From positions 181,426 to 245,425 of the forward strand of contig NZ_JAADJU010000009.1 in NCBI RefSeq assembly GCF_012933545.1: a stretch of 64,000 nt of DNA, read 5' to 3'. Positions within the stretch are counted from its first letter, which is position 1; each line of letters starts with the position of its first letter. The notes under the pieces are model-generated. The model saw only the letters and a list, made by a program, of their open reading frames with translations, was not told the origin of the DNA and did no database searches. The DNA is from Rouxiella aceris (lineage in GTDB: Bacteria > Pseudomonadota > Gammaproteobacteria > Enterobacterales > Enterobacteriaceae). Below, piece after piece: positions 26,581 through 36,672 of the stretch. A program made the position numbers and the translations under genes.

Positions 26581-27108
26581 TTACTTGTAAGCGATAGTAA
26601 AATCAGAGGTCACATTGGCATCACCCGGAGTGACCTTGTCTGTGGTAGATACATAGTTGGCTGCCAGAGTAATGGTTCCGGATTTGGAGCTTTTATCGAT
26701 AGGGAACTTTTCGGAGTATTTCATTGCCGGGATCAGGTTTCCTGTACGGCGATCGGTAATCCCCAAACCAATACCTTTAGCATTGCCGGCACCGGCTGGG
26801 ATGGCAATCAGCTTGGGATTAACGGCATCCGGCGCTGCCTGAAAGTTTATCCATACATTTTCCTGTGCCGCAGGGCAATTTGTTAATTTTATGTCGAAAG
26901 CGATAGTTGGAGCGCGGTCTCCCGCCACCGTAAATGCTGAAGTTCCAACAGTACCGAGAGTAACAGTTTGTTTTGCATCGTTGGGGTCAACTGTACAGGT
27001 CTGGTCTGTTACTGCACCCTTAAAGGTAATTGTTCCATCTGCGGCCATTGCCGTTCCAGAGAAAAACGCGGCAGAGGCTAATATTATCGCTAATGATTTT
27101 AATTTCAT
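26581..27108 (-). CDS. Major fimbrial subunit (type 1 pilin family)
   Basis: The 175-residue protein has a signal peptide (MKLKSLAIILASAAFFSGTA-MA) and a pilin domain with the two conserved cysteines (DQTCTVDPND; LTNCPAAQEN). It has the alternating hydrophobic donor strand (DGTITFKGAVTDQTCTV) and the penultimate-tyrosine ending DFTIAYK. It is the first gene of the operon and presumably the shaft subunit. About 500 AT-rich bases lie upstream. No FimB/FimE-type recombinase or invertible promoter is seen. Confidence 0.93.
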   Translation of the reverse strand: MKLKSLAIILASAAFFSGTAMAADGTITFKGAVTDQTCTVDPNDAKQTVTLGTVGTSAFTVAGDRAPTIAFDIKLTNCPAAQENVWINFQAAPDAVNPKLIAIPAGAGNAKGIGLGITDRRTGNLIPAMKYSEKFPIDKSSKSGTITLAANYVSTTDKVTPGDANVTSDFTIAYK

Positions 27109-27610
27109 TTAAAACTTCCTTTTATAAAGAGATTTTTATTTTCCATGTGTGCTAACAAACAACAAAGCACTGCAAAACCAATAAAGTGAAACTTTGAACA
27201 GGCAACAAAAAACGCGCATTGATTGAGATGGGAATCGTTTATTGTGCTGTTGTTATTTTCAGCGGGGAGTAGATTATTGTAATTGCTGATGTATATCAAT
27301 ATTAAACCCCATTTTTTCTATGAGTTAACACTGATTTTAAGATTTCATTTTATTGAGGAAGGTTTATTTAATGATGATTACATTGTAATTATTTGATGTT
27401 AAAGGGGTTACTTTGTTTAACTATATTTATAGTCATAGAGTGGAATGTAGTCTGATTAATTTGTGATGTTTATTTATTTTTAATTAGCGATGATTTTTGA
27501 ACGTTTTTTGTCCGTTGATAGTTTGTTTTTTTATTTACCCCTGACTGCTGGTTTTATATCTCAGCCGTCAGGGTTTATTATTTTATAATAGATTAGCTTA
27601 CACTCTTATT
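27109..27610. other. AT-rich promoter region of the fimbrial operon
   Basis: About 500 bases between the pilin gene and pyrI contain no convincing gene. The base composition is strongly AT-rich compared with the flanking ridA and pyr genes, which suits a silenced (H-NS-type) fimbrial promoter. No inverted repeats suggesting an invertible switch were noticed. Confidence 0.5.
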
Positions 27611-28075
27611 TTATTCGTTATTTAATACCACCTGATGTTCAAATTCTTTTTCACAGTATTTGCATTGTAAATGCACATCACCCTGGCGATTTTTTACCGC
27701 GAAACTTGAAGTCACAGGTTCAAAACGACTAATGCAGTTGCCATTAGGGCAGCGTAATACGCCTTCAATACGATCTGGCAGCGTAGGCATAAGCTTTTTC
27801 ACGACTTGATAGTCATCAATACGGTTCACCGTTGCCTGTGGTGCATAGACAGCCAGCTGATTGACCTGCTGTTCGGTGAGAAAGGTATTTTCAATTTTGA
27901 TGATATCTTTACGGCCCAACTCATTGGACGGTAAATTCAGGCCGATGGTGATGCGTTGCTCGGTCTCGGTCAGTTTAAACAGAGACAGCAGCTTAAAGCC
28001 TACCTGTGCCGGAATATGGTCGATTACCGTGCCGCATTTGATGGCCTCTACCTGTAGTTTGTTATCTTTAGTCAT
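27611..28075 (-). CDS. pyrI: PyrI, aspartate carbamoyltransferase regulatory chain
   Basis: The 154-residue regulatory subunit binds CTP/ATP allosterically and joins PyrB trimers into the dodecameric enzyme. The N-terminal allosteric domain ([20 protein letters not shown]) and the C-terminal zinc domain with four cysteines (RCPNGNCIS and [10 protein letters not shown]) are both present. It follows pyrB by 12 bases in the standard pyrBI operon and is probably transcribed only with it. Confidence 0.97.
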   Translation of the reverse strand: MTKDNKLQVEAIKCGTVIDHIPAQVGFKLLSLFKLTETEQRITIGLNLPSNELGRKDIIKIENTFLTEQQVNQLAVYAPQATVNRIDDYQVVKKLMPTLPDRIEGVLRCPNGNCISRFEPVTSSFAVKNRQGDVHLQCKYCEKEFEHQVVLNNE

Positions 28076-28087
28076 GGCATCTGCTCC

Positions 28088-29023
28088 TTATTCGGCTGTT
28101 TCTGCATTCAATACTAACGCCAGCAATGCCTGACGTGCATAAATCCCGTTACCTGCCTGCTGGAAGTACCAGGCGTAAGGGGTGTGATCAACATCGGTGG
28201 TGATCTCGTCAATGCGAGGCAGTGGATGCAGCACTTTAAGATGAGGCTGCGCGCCGGCGAGGTCGGCGGCGCGTAAAATAAACTGGGCTTTTACATTGGC
28301 ATATTCAGAGGGATCGAGACGCTCTTTTTGTACCCGGGTCATATACAGAATATCCAGTTCCGGCACCACTTCATCAATGCTTTCATGCAGGCTGTATTCA
28401 ATGCCTTTCTCATCGAGCAAATTAAGAATGTACTCCGGCATGGCCAGGGCGTCTGGAGCGATAAAGTAGAACCGGTTGCCGGAGAACTTGGCCAGCGCCT
28501 GCGCCAGACTGTGCACGGTACGGCCATATTTCAAATCACCCACCATGGCGATCTTGATATTGTCGAGACGTCCCTGGGTTTCCTGAATGGTAAACAGATC
28601 CAGCAGTGTCTGTGTAGGATGCTGATTGGCACCGTCACCGGCGTTAAGGATCGGTACGCCGCCGGAGAACTCCGTTGCCAGACGTGCAGCCCCTTCCTGC
28701 GGGTGGCGCATCACAATGGCATCGACATAGGTACCAATCACCGAGATGGTATCTGCCAGGGTTTCCCCCTTTTTACCCAGCGAAGTATTGCTGCCGTCGG
28801 CAAAACCGACCACCGAGGCTCCCAGACGATGCATCGAGGTTTCAAATGACAGGCGCGTGCGCGTTGAGGCTTCGAAAAAACAGCTGGCGATCACTTTATG
28901 TTTCAATAACTCAGGCTGTGGATTGGCTTTCAGGCTGGCGGCGGTATTAAGCACCAGCTCAAGCTCCTGGCGGCTGAGATCGTTGATTGAAATAATGTGT
29001 TTTTGATACAGCGGATTAGCCAT
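28088..29023 (-). CDS. pyrB: PyrB, aspartate carbamoyltransferase catalytic chain
   Basis: The 311-residue catalytic subunit condenses carbamoyl phosphate with aspartate (EC 2.1.3.2), the first committed step of pyrimidine synthesis. The carbamoyl-phosphate motif STRTR (in [19 protein letters not shown]), the HPTQ motif ([15 protein letters not shown]) and HPLPR are all present. It is preceded by the PyrL leader peptide and a transcription attenuator, so expression is expected to fall when UTP is plentiful. Confidence 0.97.
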   Translation of the reverse strand: MANPLYQKHIISINDLSRQELELVLNTAASLKANPQPELLKHKVIASCFFEASTRTRLSFETSMHRLGASVVGFADGSNTSLGKKGETLADTISVIGTYVDAIVMRHPQEGAARLATEFSGGVPILNAGDGANQHPTQTLLDLFTIQETQGRLDNIKIAMVGDLKYGRTVHSLAQALAKFSGNRFYFIAPDALAMPEYILNLLDEKGIEYSLHESIDEVVPELDILYMTRVQKERLDPSEYANVKAQFILRAADLAGAQPHLKVLHPLPRIDEITTDVDHTPYAWYFQQAGNGIYARQALLALVLNAETAE

Positions 29024-29109
29024 TGTCGCTCTCCTTAACGTTATCCCCTGTCGGGGAACGGTGATGACAGGTTGTGCATAACAAACCTGGTGTTCGGCCG
29101 ATAACAGAC

Positions 29110-29134
29110 AAAAAAAAGCCCCTCAACGAGGGGC
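29110..29134 (-). terminator. pyrBI attenuator
   Basis: On the minus strand GCCCCTC-GTT-GAGGGGC is a perfect 7-bp stem followed by eight T residues, 87 bases before pyrB. The pyrL reading frame ends inside the stem, so coupled translation would block hairpin formation when RNA polymerase pauses at low UTP. This is the established pyrBI mechanism. Confidence 0.9.
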
Positions 29135-29245
29135 CTGCTGCGATCGATTAAAAATTGGCAACGCCATTGGGAGAGACAACGACAACGGGCTACCCACAGG
29201 TTCTGGGTTGGGTGAAGCAGCGAAGCGCAAGCTGGTGTCGTTCAT
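29123..29245 (-). CDS. pyrL: PyrL, pyrBI operon leader peptide
   Basis: A 40-codon frame begins with ATG at 29245 after GGGAGA and ends with TGA inside the attenuator stem. The peptide starts MNDTSLRFAASPNPEPVGSP. Its position and stop inside the terminator fit the pyrL leader of enteric bacteria. The peptide sequence differs from E. coli PyrL, as expected, because its translation and not its product matters. Confidence 0.85.
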   Translation of the reverse strand: MNDTSLRFAASPNPEPVGSPLSLSLPMALPIFNRSQQAPR

Positions 29246-29354
29246 ATCATTCTCCCGGCAAATTGGTGCGCATTATACGCGCGCCAATGCTGCCTGCAAG
29301 GGGTTCTTCCTGACTTTTCGAGCGACTACGCAAACGATTGGCAACGGGGTTTTC

Positions 29355-31118
29355 TTAACGACGAAACAGACGTTTGCGCCAGCGCCGCAGTCGGCCCAGA
29401 CGTTGCGGGGCTTTTAATTTATGCTCGATCCAGACCACCTGCCAGGGCTGTAGCCGCATCTGCCCGCCAAAGGCTTCGCCGCTAATCAAGTCCTTGCCTT
29501 CCACCGCCAGTTTAAACGGCTGTGACTGGCTGCTGATATTAAAAATACAGGAGATACGGTTTTCTGTTTTCGGATCGTATCTCTCCAGAGCAAACAGGGA
29601 ATCCCCCAGCTCAAATACCCGCTGTCCGGCCTGTGGCGAAAAAGCCGGGCGTGAACGGCGCAGCGCGATCAGTTTTTTCAGCCCGTTAAACACCTCGGCG
29701 CGCAGCGACCCTGACTGAGTCAGCGCCTGCTCCACGCTATCGAGCGTAAGTTTTTTGCGATTGATACGCCGGTTGATCCCCGACTGATGCATGCCTTCGA
29801 GATCGTTTTCGCTGCCCAGCAGACTGTGAATATAGAGCGCCGGCACGCCAATAAATGACAATAGCAGCGCCTGGGCCGCCAAAAACTTGCGTACTTTGAT
29901 TGCTGTACTGTCATCGGCTTCGGTAAGGGCGCTGAGATAGTTGATATTCAGTTCATAGGGGGAGTGGGTGCCGTCACCGTTGTCTTTATAGGAAACGCGT
30001 CCCTCTTTGCGCTGTGTTTCCTGCGCCATATATTTGCGTTCTTCATCGCTGAGAAAGGTCTCGGTGGGACGTAAACCAATACCGTCATGGCTGGCGAGGA
30101 AATTATAATAGGTGGTTTTCGGGTAGTGCGCTTCGGCATTCAGCCCCTGGGCCCACTTGGTCAGAACGCGGGTATCCTGACGCAGGAAGGCATGCAGCGT
30201 TAAAGGCGGTAGCGCAAACTGATAGACCATATGGGCTTCATCGCCTTCGCCAAAATAGCTGATATTTTCATGATGAGGCACGTTGGTTTCGGTGATCAGC
30301 CGGGTACCCGGGATCACTTCATCGAGAATGGTGCGCCACAGTTTGATGATGTTATGCGCCTGCGGCAGATGAATACAGCGGGTGCCCAGCTCTTTCCAGA
30401 TATAGCCAATGGCATCGAGACGAATCGATTGTCCGCCGCTGGCGGCGTATTGCAGCAGCACATCGATGCTCTCGAGCAACACCTGTGGATTTTTAAAATT
30501 GATATCGATCTGGTCTTCGCTAAAGGTGGTCCACAGATAAAGCTCGGTGCCGTCGGCTTTGATAAAGGGCGTTAGTAAGGGCGAGGCGCGCGGGCGCACA
30601 ACCCGGCTGTAGTCCAGCTCTGGACTGGCGGCGATAAAATAGTCGCGATAGTAGGGTTCGTCGTTGATATAGCCTTTCATCCAGGCGCTGGAGCGGGAAA
30701 TATGATTAATCACGCAGTCAAACATCAGATTAAAATGCGCCGAAAGATGCTGAATATCACGCCAGCCGCCAAGATGTTCGTCGATCCGGCGGTAATCAAT
30801 AACGCTAAAGCCGTCATCTGAGCTGTAGGGGTACATCGGCAGAATATGGATATCGCTGACGATATCGCTTAAATACTTGTTGGCGAAGTGGTTGAGTGTG
30901 GCCAGCGGGGCCTGATCGGATTTCGACAGGCTGTCGCCATAGGTGATCAGGTAGATAGTGGTGCCATCGACCCACTGCGTCGAGCGGTGTGCACCGTAGT
31001 TCCATTTTTCACCGAGATGAAGGATTTTTTTGATCAAATCACCAATATGTTCTTTGGGATAGACCCTGCTTAGCAAGCTTTCCAGGCGAAGCACAAACTC
31101 GGGATTCACAGCCGCCAT
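29355..31118 (-). CDS. GH13 subfamily 18 sugar phosphorylase (sucrose or glucosylglycerate phosphorylase type)
   Basis: The 587-residue cytosolic enzyme has the alpha-amylase-fold layout of sucrose-phosphorylase-like proteins. The nucleophile Asp is in SIRLDAIGYIWKE, the acid/base Glu in RLITETNVPHHENI and the third Asp in FLASHDGIGLRPTE. HILPMYPYSSDDGFSVIDY is the typical N-terminal active-site segment. It has no signal peptide. E. coli YcjM (glucosylglycerate phosphorylase) and the sucrose phosphorylases share this pattern; I cannot tell the substrate apart by eye. Here it stands alone between pyrL and argF without the transporter or isomerase genes that usually surround such enzymes. Confidence 0.85.
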   Translation of the reverse strand: MAAVNPEFVLRLESLLSRVYPKEHIGDLIKKILHLGEKWNYGAHRSTQWVDGTTIYLITYGDSLSKSDQAPLATLNHFANKYLSDIVSDIHILPMYPYSSDDGFSVIDYRRIDEHLGGWRDIQHLSAHFNLMFDCVINHISRSSAWMKGYINDEPYYRDYFIAASPELDYSRVVRPRASPLLTPFIKADGTELYLWTTFSEDQIDINFKNPQVLLESIDVLLQYAASGGQSIRLDAIGYIWKELGTRCIHLPQAHNIIKLWRTILDEVIPGTRLITETNVPHHENISYFGEGDEAHMVYQFALPPLTLHAFLRQDTRVLTKWAQGLNAEAHYPKTTYYNFLASHDGIGLRPTETFLSDEERKYMAQETQRKEGRVSYKDNGDGTHSPYELNINYLSALTEADDSTAIKVRKFLAAQALLLSFIGVPALYIHSLLGSENDLEGMHQSGINRRINRKKLTLDSVEQALTQSGSLRAEVFNGLKKLIALRRSRPAFSPQAGQRVFELGDSLFALERYDPKTENRISCIFNISSQSQPFKLAVEGKDLISGEAFGGQMRLQPWQVVWIEHKLKAPQRLGRLRRWRKRLFRR

Positions 31119-31224
31119 AACCGCTCCTTTTTATATCGCATATAAAAAGGTTAGTTGAAAATTGCTGCGCATGAAGGGGAAAAGGGGCAGAAAAGAACGC
31201 AATTGGCCAAACTGCCACCGGCCA

Positions 31225-31246
31225 AGCCCCCGGGATAACGGGGGCT
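31225..31246 (-). terminator. Hairpin after the ornithine carbamoyltransferase gene
   Basis: AGCCCCC-GGGATAAC-GGGGGCT is a 7-bp GC stem 10 bases past the argF/argI stop. No clear T tract follows on the minus strand. Confidence 0.6.
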
Positions 31247-31256
31247 GGTCGAACGG

Positions 31257-32264
31257 TTAGAGTGAGCCGAGGGTGGCGACCATAACCGCTTTAATGGTAT
31301 GCAGACGGTTTTCCGCCTGATCAAAGACGACACTGTGGGTTGACTCAAAGACCTCGTTGGTCACTTCCATGCCGCCCGGCAAATCGTACTCTTCGGCCAT
31401 CTGACGGCCAAGGGTGGTCTGGTCGTCGTGGAAAGCCGGCAGGCAGTGTAAAAACTTCACCTGCGGGTTACCGGTTTTGGCAATCATCGCCATATTGACC
31501 TGGTACGGCCGCAGCAGGGCAATCCGTTCTTTCCAGGCAGCCTTGGGTTCACCCATTGACACCCAGACGTCGGTATACAGGAAATCCGCGCCTTTGACAC
31601 CGATATCAATATCTTCGGTCAGCGTGATATTGCCGCCATGTTGCTGCGCCAACTGCTGGCAGTTTGCTACCAGTTCGGCATCCGGCCAACAGGCGGAAGG
31701 GGCGACCAGACGCAGATCCAGTCCGCATAACGCGGCGGCTTCCAGCAGTGAGTTACCCATATTGTTACGGGCGTCGCCCAGATAGGCCAGGCTCATTTGT
31801 GACAGCGTTTTACCCGGCAGATGTTCCTGCATGGTCAACAGGTCGGCCAGCAGTTGGGTGGGGTGAAACTCGTTAGTCAGACCGTTCCATACCGGGACAC
31901 CGGCATGGGCCGCCAGGGTTTCGACAATATCCTGACCAAAACCGCGATATTGAATACCGTCATATATTCTGCCCAGTACCCGCGCGGTATCTTTCATTGA
32001 TTCTTTATGACCAATCTGGCTGCCGCTTGGGCCAAGGTAGGTGACCTGCGCCCCCTGATCATAGGCGGCAACTTCGAAAGAGCATCGTGTGCGGGTCGAG
32101 TCTTTTTCGAAGATGAGCGCGATGTTTTTCCCTTTTAGATAGGGTTTTTCGCTGCCATTTTTCTTGGCAGTCTTGAGGTCGGCAGCAAGTTGCAACAGGG
32201 ATGTCATTTCTGACGGAGTAAAATCCAGCAGCCTGAGAAAATGGCGTTTACTTAACAGACTCAT
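31257..32264 (-). CDS. argF: Ornithine carbamoyltransferase (ArgF/ArgI)
   Basis: The 335-residue enzyme converts ornithine and carbamoyl phosphate to citrulline (EC 2.1.3.3) in arginine synthesis. STRTR ([19 protein letters not shown]), HPTQ ([13 protein letters not shown]), the ornithine-binding VWVSMGE and HCLP ([14 protein letters not shown]) are all present. Two adjacent ATGs (32267 and 32264) follow GGAGAG; the second was used. By position beside rraB and pyrBI this is the equivalent of E. coli argI; where only one copy exists it is named argF. Two ARG boxes precede it, so repression by ArgR-arginine is expected. Confidence 0.95.
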   Translation of the reverse strand: MSLLSKRHFLRLLDFTPSEMTSLLQLAADLKTAKKNGSEKPYLKGKNIALIFEKDSTRTRCSFEVAAYDQGAQVTYLGPSGSQIGHKESMKDTARVLGRIYDGIQYRGFGQDIVETLAAHAGVPVWNGLTNEFHPTQLLADLLTMQEHLPGKTLSQMSLAYLGDARNNMGNSLLEAAALCGLDLRLVAPSACWPDAELVANCQQLAQQHGGNITLTEDIDIGVKGADFLYTDVWVSMGEPKAAWKERIALLRPYQVNMAMIAKTGNPQVKFLHCLPAFHDDQTTLGRQMAEEYDLPGGMEVTNEVFESTHSVVFDQAENRLHTIKAVMVATLGSL

Positions 32265-32347
32265 CATGTCTCTCTCCAAAGCCTAGCTATTAGGCCCAAC
32301 AACGTTCACCTCGACGCCTTGCCAATGGTGAAGTATTCAGGTCGTGT

Positions 32348-32386
32348 AATGAATTAAAATTCAATTTATATGTATGAATATGCAAT
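32348..32386. promoter_or_regulatory. Tandem ARG boxes (ArgR operator)
   Basis: AATGAATTAAAATTCAAT (32348-32365) fits the ARG box WNTGAATWWWWATTCANW at every position. After exactly three bases, TATGTATGAATATGCAAT (32369-32386) is a second, weaker box. Tandem boxes 3 bp apart are the standard ArgR operator, here about 84-122 bases before the argF start. Confidence 0.88.
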
Positions 32387-32563
32387 TACAACCCCAAAGT
32401 AAAAACTTTATCGTTTATCCTTGTTCTACGGCAAGCGGCAGGAGGATTGCCTGCTTCCCCTTGCCACCTCACGGCAACGTAATTATTTTGGGTAATTAGT
32501 GGAGGCAAGCCGTCTGCTGTGTGAAAATAGCCGCTAAACGTCATATTGATTGAGGACCGAGGC

Positions 32564-32995
32564 ATGGCAAACCGTGAATTGCTAAACGAACAACGTGAAG
32601 AGACCCGCTTAATCATCGAAGAGCTGTTGGAAGATGGCAGTGATCCTGACGCGCTTTATACTATTGAGCATCATTTATCCTCTGAGAAATTTGAAGTTCT
32701 GGAGCGTGCTGCAGTTGAAGCTTTTAAACTGGGCTATGAAGTGACCGATGCTGAAGAGCTGGAAGTCGAAGATGGTTCAGTGGTGATGTGCTGTGATGTG
32801 ATCAGCGAAGTGGCACTGAACGCCGAGGTTATCGACGGCCAGGTAGAACAGCTGGTGGCGCTGGCTGAAGCCAATGGCGTTAACTACGACGGCTGGGGCA
32901 CCTATTTTGAAGATCCAGACGGCGAAGATGGCGAAGAAGGCGACGACGAAGAAGGCGAGTTTATTGACGCTGACGACGACGGCAAACGCCATTAA
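32564..32995 (+). CDS. rraB: RraB, RNase E inhibitor
   Basis: The 143-residue acidic protein matches E. coli RraB (138 residues), which binds the C-terminal region of RNase E and changes degradosome composition. [38 protein letters not shown] and [16 protein letters not shown] are conserved, and the C-terminal tail is Asp/Glu-rich ([20 protein letters not shown]). The ATG at 32564 matches the family start. It is divergent from argF and ends at the repeat-based hairpin at 33007-33065. Confidence 0.95.
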   Translation: MANRELLNEQREETRLIIEELLEDGSDPDALYTIEHHLSSEKFEVLERAAVEAFKLGYEVTDAEELEVEDGSVVMCCDVISEVALNAEVIDGQVEQLVALAEANGVNYDGWGTYFEDPDGEDGEEGDDEEGEFIDADDDGKRH

Positions 32996-33001
32996 TTGCT
33001 G

Positions 33002-33068
33002 ACTATGCCCGTGTATTCGATCAGCAAGACGACTTTGTCAGTGGCATAAAGTCGAATATGCGGGCTTT
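33002..33068 (+). repeat. Dispersed repeat copy 3 forming a terminator-like hairpin
   Basis: ACTATGCCCGTGTATTCGA and CAAGACGACTTTG resemble the repeats at 15-47 and 1861-1893. Here an inverted partner exists: GCCCGTGTATTCGA (33007-33020) pairs with TCGAATATGCGGGC (33052-33065) except for two mismatches. CGACTTT/AAAGTCG forms an alternative inner stem. TTTTG follows, so the element could end rraB transcription. It lies between convergent rraB and yjgM. Confidence 0.7.
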
Positions 33069-33088
33069 TGTCAGCAAAAAACAGTCTA

Positions 33089-33604
33089 TTACAATGTCTT
33101 CAACATGGTGACTTCGCAGTCAACGTGTCCGGTGCTGCCCAATGCTCCGGCGATATGTTCAAAACCCAGACGTTGATAGAGCGCAATCGCCTGCGTCAGG
33201 CTGGCGGTGGTTTCCAGATAACAGCGGGCAAAGCCCTGTTCTTTGGCAAAGCTCAACGCCTGTGACGCCAAACGTCTGGCCAAACCCTGTCCACGCAGGC
33301 TGGGCAAAAAATACATCTTCTGCAGTTCGCACAAATCTTCCGCTTCACCTACCAAAGGCGCAACGCCCCCGCCACCGGCTATCTCGCCATTGAGTTCAAC
33401 CACCCAATAGGCGCAGCGAGGCTGGCTGTAAGTCTCATACAGATGGTCGAGATTGGGATCGGCCACGGTATAGCCTTTATCGGCGGTTAAGCCAAACTCC
33501 GCCGACACCTGGCGAATAACCTGGGCGATGGCGGCGTTATCAGCGGCAGTGATAAGGCGTACCTGCACTTGTTGTTGGATCGGACTACTAACGGCTGAAG
33601 TCAT
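33089..33604 (-). CDS. yjgM: YjgM, GNAT-family N-acetyltransferase
   Basis: The 171-residue protein matches E. coli YjgM, a GNAT acetyltransferase. The acetyl-CoA binding motif is visible ([21 protein letters not shown]-x-x-G-x-G/A) along with the C-terminal family part ([20 protein letters not shown] and [20 protein letters not shown]). The natural acceptor is not established with certainty. The position next to rraB and valS is as in E. coli. Confidence 0.9.
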   Translation of the reverse strand: MTSAVSSPIQQQVQVRLITAADNAAIAQVIRQVSAEFGLTADKGYTVADPNLDHLYETYSQPRCAYWVVELNGEIAGGGGVAPLVGEAEDLCELQKMYFLPSLRGQGLARRLASQALSFAKEQGFARCYLETTASLTQAIALYQRLGFEHIAGALGSTGHVDCEVTMLKTL

Positions 33605-33754
33605 AACGATTGCTCAAAGCCTGAAGTTGAAAGTCTCCGTCGTCGTCTAGCTTGCCTGGCTATAAAACAAAGCAGCAAACTCAGTGACTTTGGATAGCGT
33701 GTATTGCATTTATCGCATTTAATACCGCGAGCGGCCATCTTTTGCAATGCGAAA

Positions 33755-33787
33755 AAAAACGGCGGAGCTTGCACCCCGCCGTTTTTT
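33755..33787. terminator. Bidirectional terminator downstream of valS
   Basis: AAAAACGGCGG-N10-CCGCCGTTTTTT is a strong stem with T tracts in both directions, 21 bases past the valS stop. It would end valS transcription on the minus strand. Confidence 0.85.
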
Positions 33788-33807
33788 AGCCGATTGCATC
33801 GCCTGAA

Positions 33808-36663
33808 TTACAGCGCGGCGATGGTCACTTGCTGTTCCTGGATCTTGATCTTGGCTTCTGCAAAGGCTTGCAGCCTTTCGCGTTCTTTGGCGACGACCGC
33901 CTCAGGTGCGCGAGCCACAAAGCCTTCGTTGGACAGCTTGCCTTCAATGCGTTCCATTTCGACATCCAGCTTGGCCACTTCTTTTGCCAGACGTTCCAGC
34001 TCGGCGTCTTTATCGATCAGACCGGCCATCGGGATCAACAGCTCAGCACCTTCTACCAGCTTGGTGACCGACATTGGGCCTTTATCACCGGCAGGCAGCA
34101 GGGTAATGGACTCCAGACGTGCCATTGACTGAATAAAGCTCAGGTTCTGCTCAACGCGACGCTGGGCTTCGACGCTTGCTCCGCGCAGCAGCAGTTCCAG
34201 CGGTTTACCCGGTGCAATGTTCATCTCGGCGCGAATATTTCGTATCGCGATAATCGCCTGCTTGATCCACTCGACGTCGGCCAGTGCCAGTTCGTCGGCT
34301 TTCTCTGCGCTATACGCCGGGAAAGGCTGCAGCATAATGGTGTCTGCCGTGATGCCTTTCAGCGTTTTCACGCGCTGCCAGATGGTTTCGGTAATAAATG
34401 GAATAATTGGATGCGCCAGACGCAGCAGACCTTCCAATACCTCAACCAGCGTATGACGGGTGCCGCGCAACTGCGCTTCGTTACCACCGTTCATCACTGG
34501 TTTGGTCAGCTCCAGATACCAGTCGCAGAACTGGTTCCAGGTGAATTCATACAGAATGGTTGCTGCCAGGTCAAAGCGATAAGTGTCCAGCGCTTCGCGA
34601 TAGGCTTTAACCGTACGATTGAATTCGGCGAGGATCCAGCGATCGGCCAGCGACAGTTGCAGCTCGCCACCGTTGAGACCGCAATCCTGATCTTCGGTAT
34701 TCATCAACACAAAGCGGCTGGCGTTCCACAGCTTGTTACAGAAGTTGCGGTAGCCTTCAAGACGCTTCATATCCCAGTTAATATCACGACCGGTTGACGC
34801 CAGTGCTGCCAGGGTAAAGCGCAAGGCGTCAGTACCGTGCGGTTCAATACCGTTCGGGAACTGTTTTTCGGTACGCTTGCGAATTTTTTCTGCCAGCTGC
34901 GGCTGCATCATATTGCCGGTACGTTTTTCCAACAGGTCTGCCAGCGAGATACCGTCGATCATATCCAAAGGATCGAGCACGTTACCTTTGGACTTGGACA
35001 TTTTCTGTCCTTCGTCATCGCGGATCAAACCGGTCATATAGACGGTATGGAATGGCACCTGCGGCTTGCCGTCGGCATCTTTGACAAAGTGCATGGTCAT
35101 CATGATCATGCGGGCGATCCAGAAGAAAATAATGTCAAAGCCGCTGACGACGACGCTGGAAGGGTGGAAGGCTTTCAGCGCTTCGGTCTCGTTTGGCCAG
35201 CCCAGTGTCGAGAAGGTCCACAGGCCTGAAGAGAACCAGGTGTCCAGTACGTCTTCATCCTGATTCAGTACCAGATCGGCACTGAGGTTGTTTTCGCGGC
35301 GCACTTCTTCTTCGTCGCGGCCAACGTAGACGTTACCTTCGGCATCGTACCAGGCTGGAATGCGGTGACCCCACCACAGTTGACGAGAGATACACCAGTC
35401 CTGAATGTCACGCATCCAACTGAAGTACATGTTCTCGTACTGCTTGGGAACAAACTGGATATCGCCTTGCTCTACCGCTTCGACCGCAACCTTGGCCAGC
35501 GGCGCCGTGCGCACATACCACTGGTCGGTGAGCATGGGTTCAATAACCACACCGCCGCGATCGCCGTAAGGTACGGTCAGATCGTGAGGTTTGATCTCTT
35601 CAAGCAGGCCCATTTCGTCAAAGGCGGCGACCACGGCTTTACGCGCCGCAAAACGCTCAAGACCACGGAACTGCTGCGGGATCTCATTGCTGCAGGCCGT
35701 GCTTTCTTCGCCTTTGGTGTCAAACACTTCGGCGCTCTGACGAATGTCGCCATCAAACGTCAGAATGTTGATCATCGGCAGGCCGTGACGTTTGCCGACT
35801 TCATAGTCATTAAAGTCATGGGCCGGGGTGATTTTCACACAGCCGGTGCCTTTTTCCATATCGGCGTGTTCATCGCCGAGGATCGGAATACGGCGACCAA
35901 CCAGAGGCAGAATGATCTCTTTGCCGATCAGATCCTTATAACGTGGATCTTCCGGGTTGACCGCGACGCCGGTGTCACCGAGTACGGTTTCGGGACGGGT
36001 GGTCGCCACGACCAGATAATCTTTACCGTCGGCGGTTTTTGCGCCATCGGCCAGCGGATAACGCAGGTGCCACATGGAACCTTTGGACTCGCGGTTTTCC
36101 ACTTCAAGATCGGAAATGGCGGTGCGCAGTTTTGGATCCCAGTTCACCAGGCGTTTGCCGCGGTAAATCAAGTCTTCTTTGTACAGACGAACGAAAACTT
36201 CGCGAACGGCGTTGGACAGGCCTTCATCCATGGTAAAACGTTCGCGCTCCCAGTCTACGGAGTCGCCGAGACGGCGCATCTGGCGGGTGATGGTGCCGCC
36301 TGATTCCGCTTTCCATTCCCAAATCTTGTCGATAAAGGCGTCACGACCGTAATCTTTACGGGTCTTACCTTCTTCGGCGGCAATTTTGCGCTCGACAACC
36401 ATCTGGGTGGCAATACCGGCATGGTCGGTCCCTGCCTGCCACAACGTATTTTTGCCCTGCATACGCTGATAGCGGATCATGGCATCCATGATGGTTTGCT
36501 GGAAGGCGTGACCCATATGCAAGCTACCGGTAACGTTCGGCGGCGGGATCATAATGCAAAAGCTTTCCTGGCTGGTATCACCATGTGGCTTGAAGTAGCC
36601 CTGTTGTTCCCAGTGTTCGTAAAGCGGTTGCTCGATATCTTGCGGGTTATATGTCTTATCCAT
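33808..36663 (-). CDS. valS: ValS, valyl-tRNA synthetase
   Basis: The 951-residue class I synthetase charges tRNA-Val (EC 6.1.1.9). The HIGH motif appears as [16 protein letters not shown] near residue 40 and KMSKS as [15 protein letters not shown] near residue 555. Between them is the CP1 editing domain, with [17 protein letters not shown]. The C-terminal coiled coil ([20 protein letters not shown]) that clamps the tRNA is complete. It follows holC by 9 bases, the pepA-holC-valS order seen in E. coli. Confidence 0.97.
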   Translation of the reverse strand: MDKTYNPQDIEQPLYEHWEQQGYFKPHGDTSQESFCIMIPPPNVTGSLHMGHAFQQTIMDAMIRYQRMQGKNTLWQAGTDHAGIATQMVVERKIAAEEGKTRKDYGRDAFIDKIWEWKAESGGTITRQMRRLGDSVDWERERFTMDEGLSNAVREVFVRLYKEDLIYRGKRLVNWDPKLRTAISDLEVENRESKGSMWHLRYPLADGAKTADGKDYLVVATTRPETVLGDTGVAVNPEDPRYKDLIGKEIILPLVGRRIPILGDEHADMEKGTGCVKITPAHDFNDYEVGKRHGLPMINILTFDGDIRQSAEVFDTKGEESTACSNEIPQQFRGLERFAARKAVVAAFDEMGLLEEIKPHDLTVPYGDRGGVVIEPMLTDQWYVRTAPLAKVAVEAVEQGDIQFVPKQYENMYFSWMRDIQDWCISRQLWWGHRIPAWYDAEGNVYVGRDEEEVRRENNLSADLVLNQDEDVLDTWFSSGLWTFSTLGWPNETEALKAFHPSSVVVSGFDIIFFWIARMIMMTMHFVKDADGKPQVPFHTVYMTGLIRDDEGQKMSKSKGNVLDPLDMIDGISLADLLEKRTGNMMQPQLAEKIRKRTEKQFPNGIEPHGTDALRFTLAALASTGRDINWDMKRLEGYRNFCNKLWNASRFVLMNTEDQDCGLNGGELQLSLADRWILAEFNRTVKAYREALDTYRFDLAATILYEFTWNQFCDWYLELTKPVMNGGNEAQLRGTRHTLVEVLEGLLRLAHPIIPFITETIWQRVKTLKGITADTIMLQPFPAYSAEKADELALADVEWIKQAIIAIRNIRAEMNIAPGKPLELLLRGASVEAQRRVEQNLSFIQSMARLESITLLPAGDKGPMSVTKLVEGAELLIPMAGLIDKDAELERLAKEVAKLDVEMERIEGKLSNEGFVARAPEAVVAKERERLQAFAEAKIKIQEQQVTIAAL

Positions 36664-36672
36664 TTCGCTTCG

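Noticed and set aside
27109..27610. Invertible fimbrial promoter (fim switch)
   Set aside because: No inverted repeats bounding the region and no recombinase gene nearby.
35365..36303. Long open frame opposite valS (over 300 codons)
   Set aside because: It lies wholly antisense to an intact, highly conserved valS; low-complexity translation and no family likeness. A shadow of codon bias.
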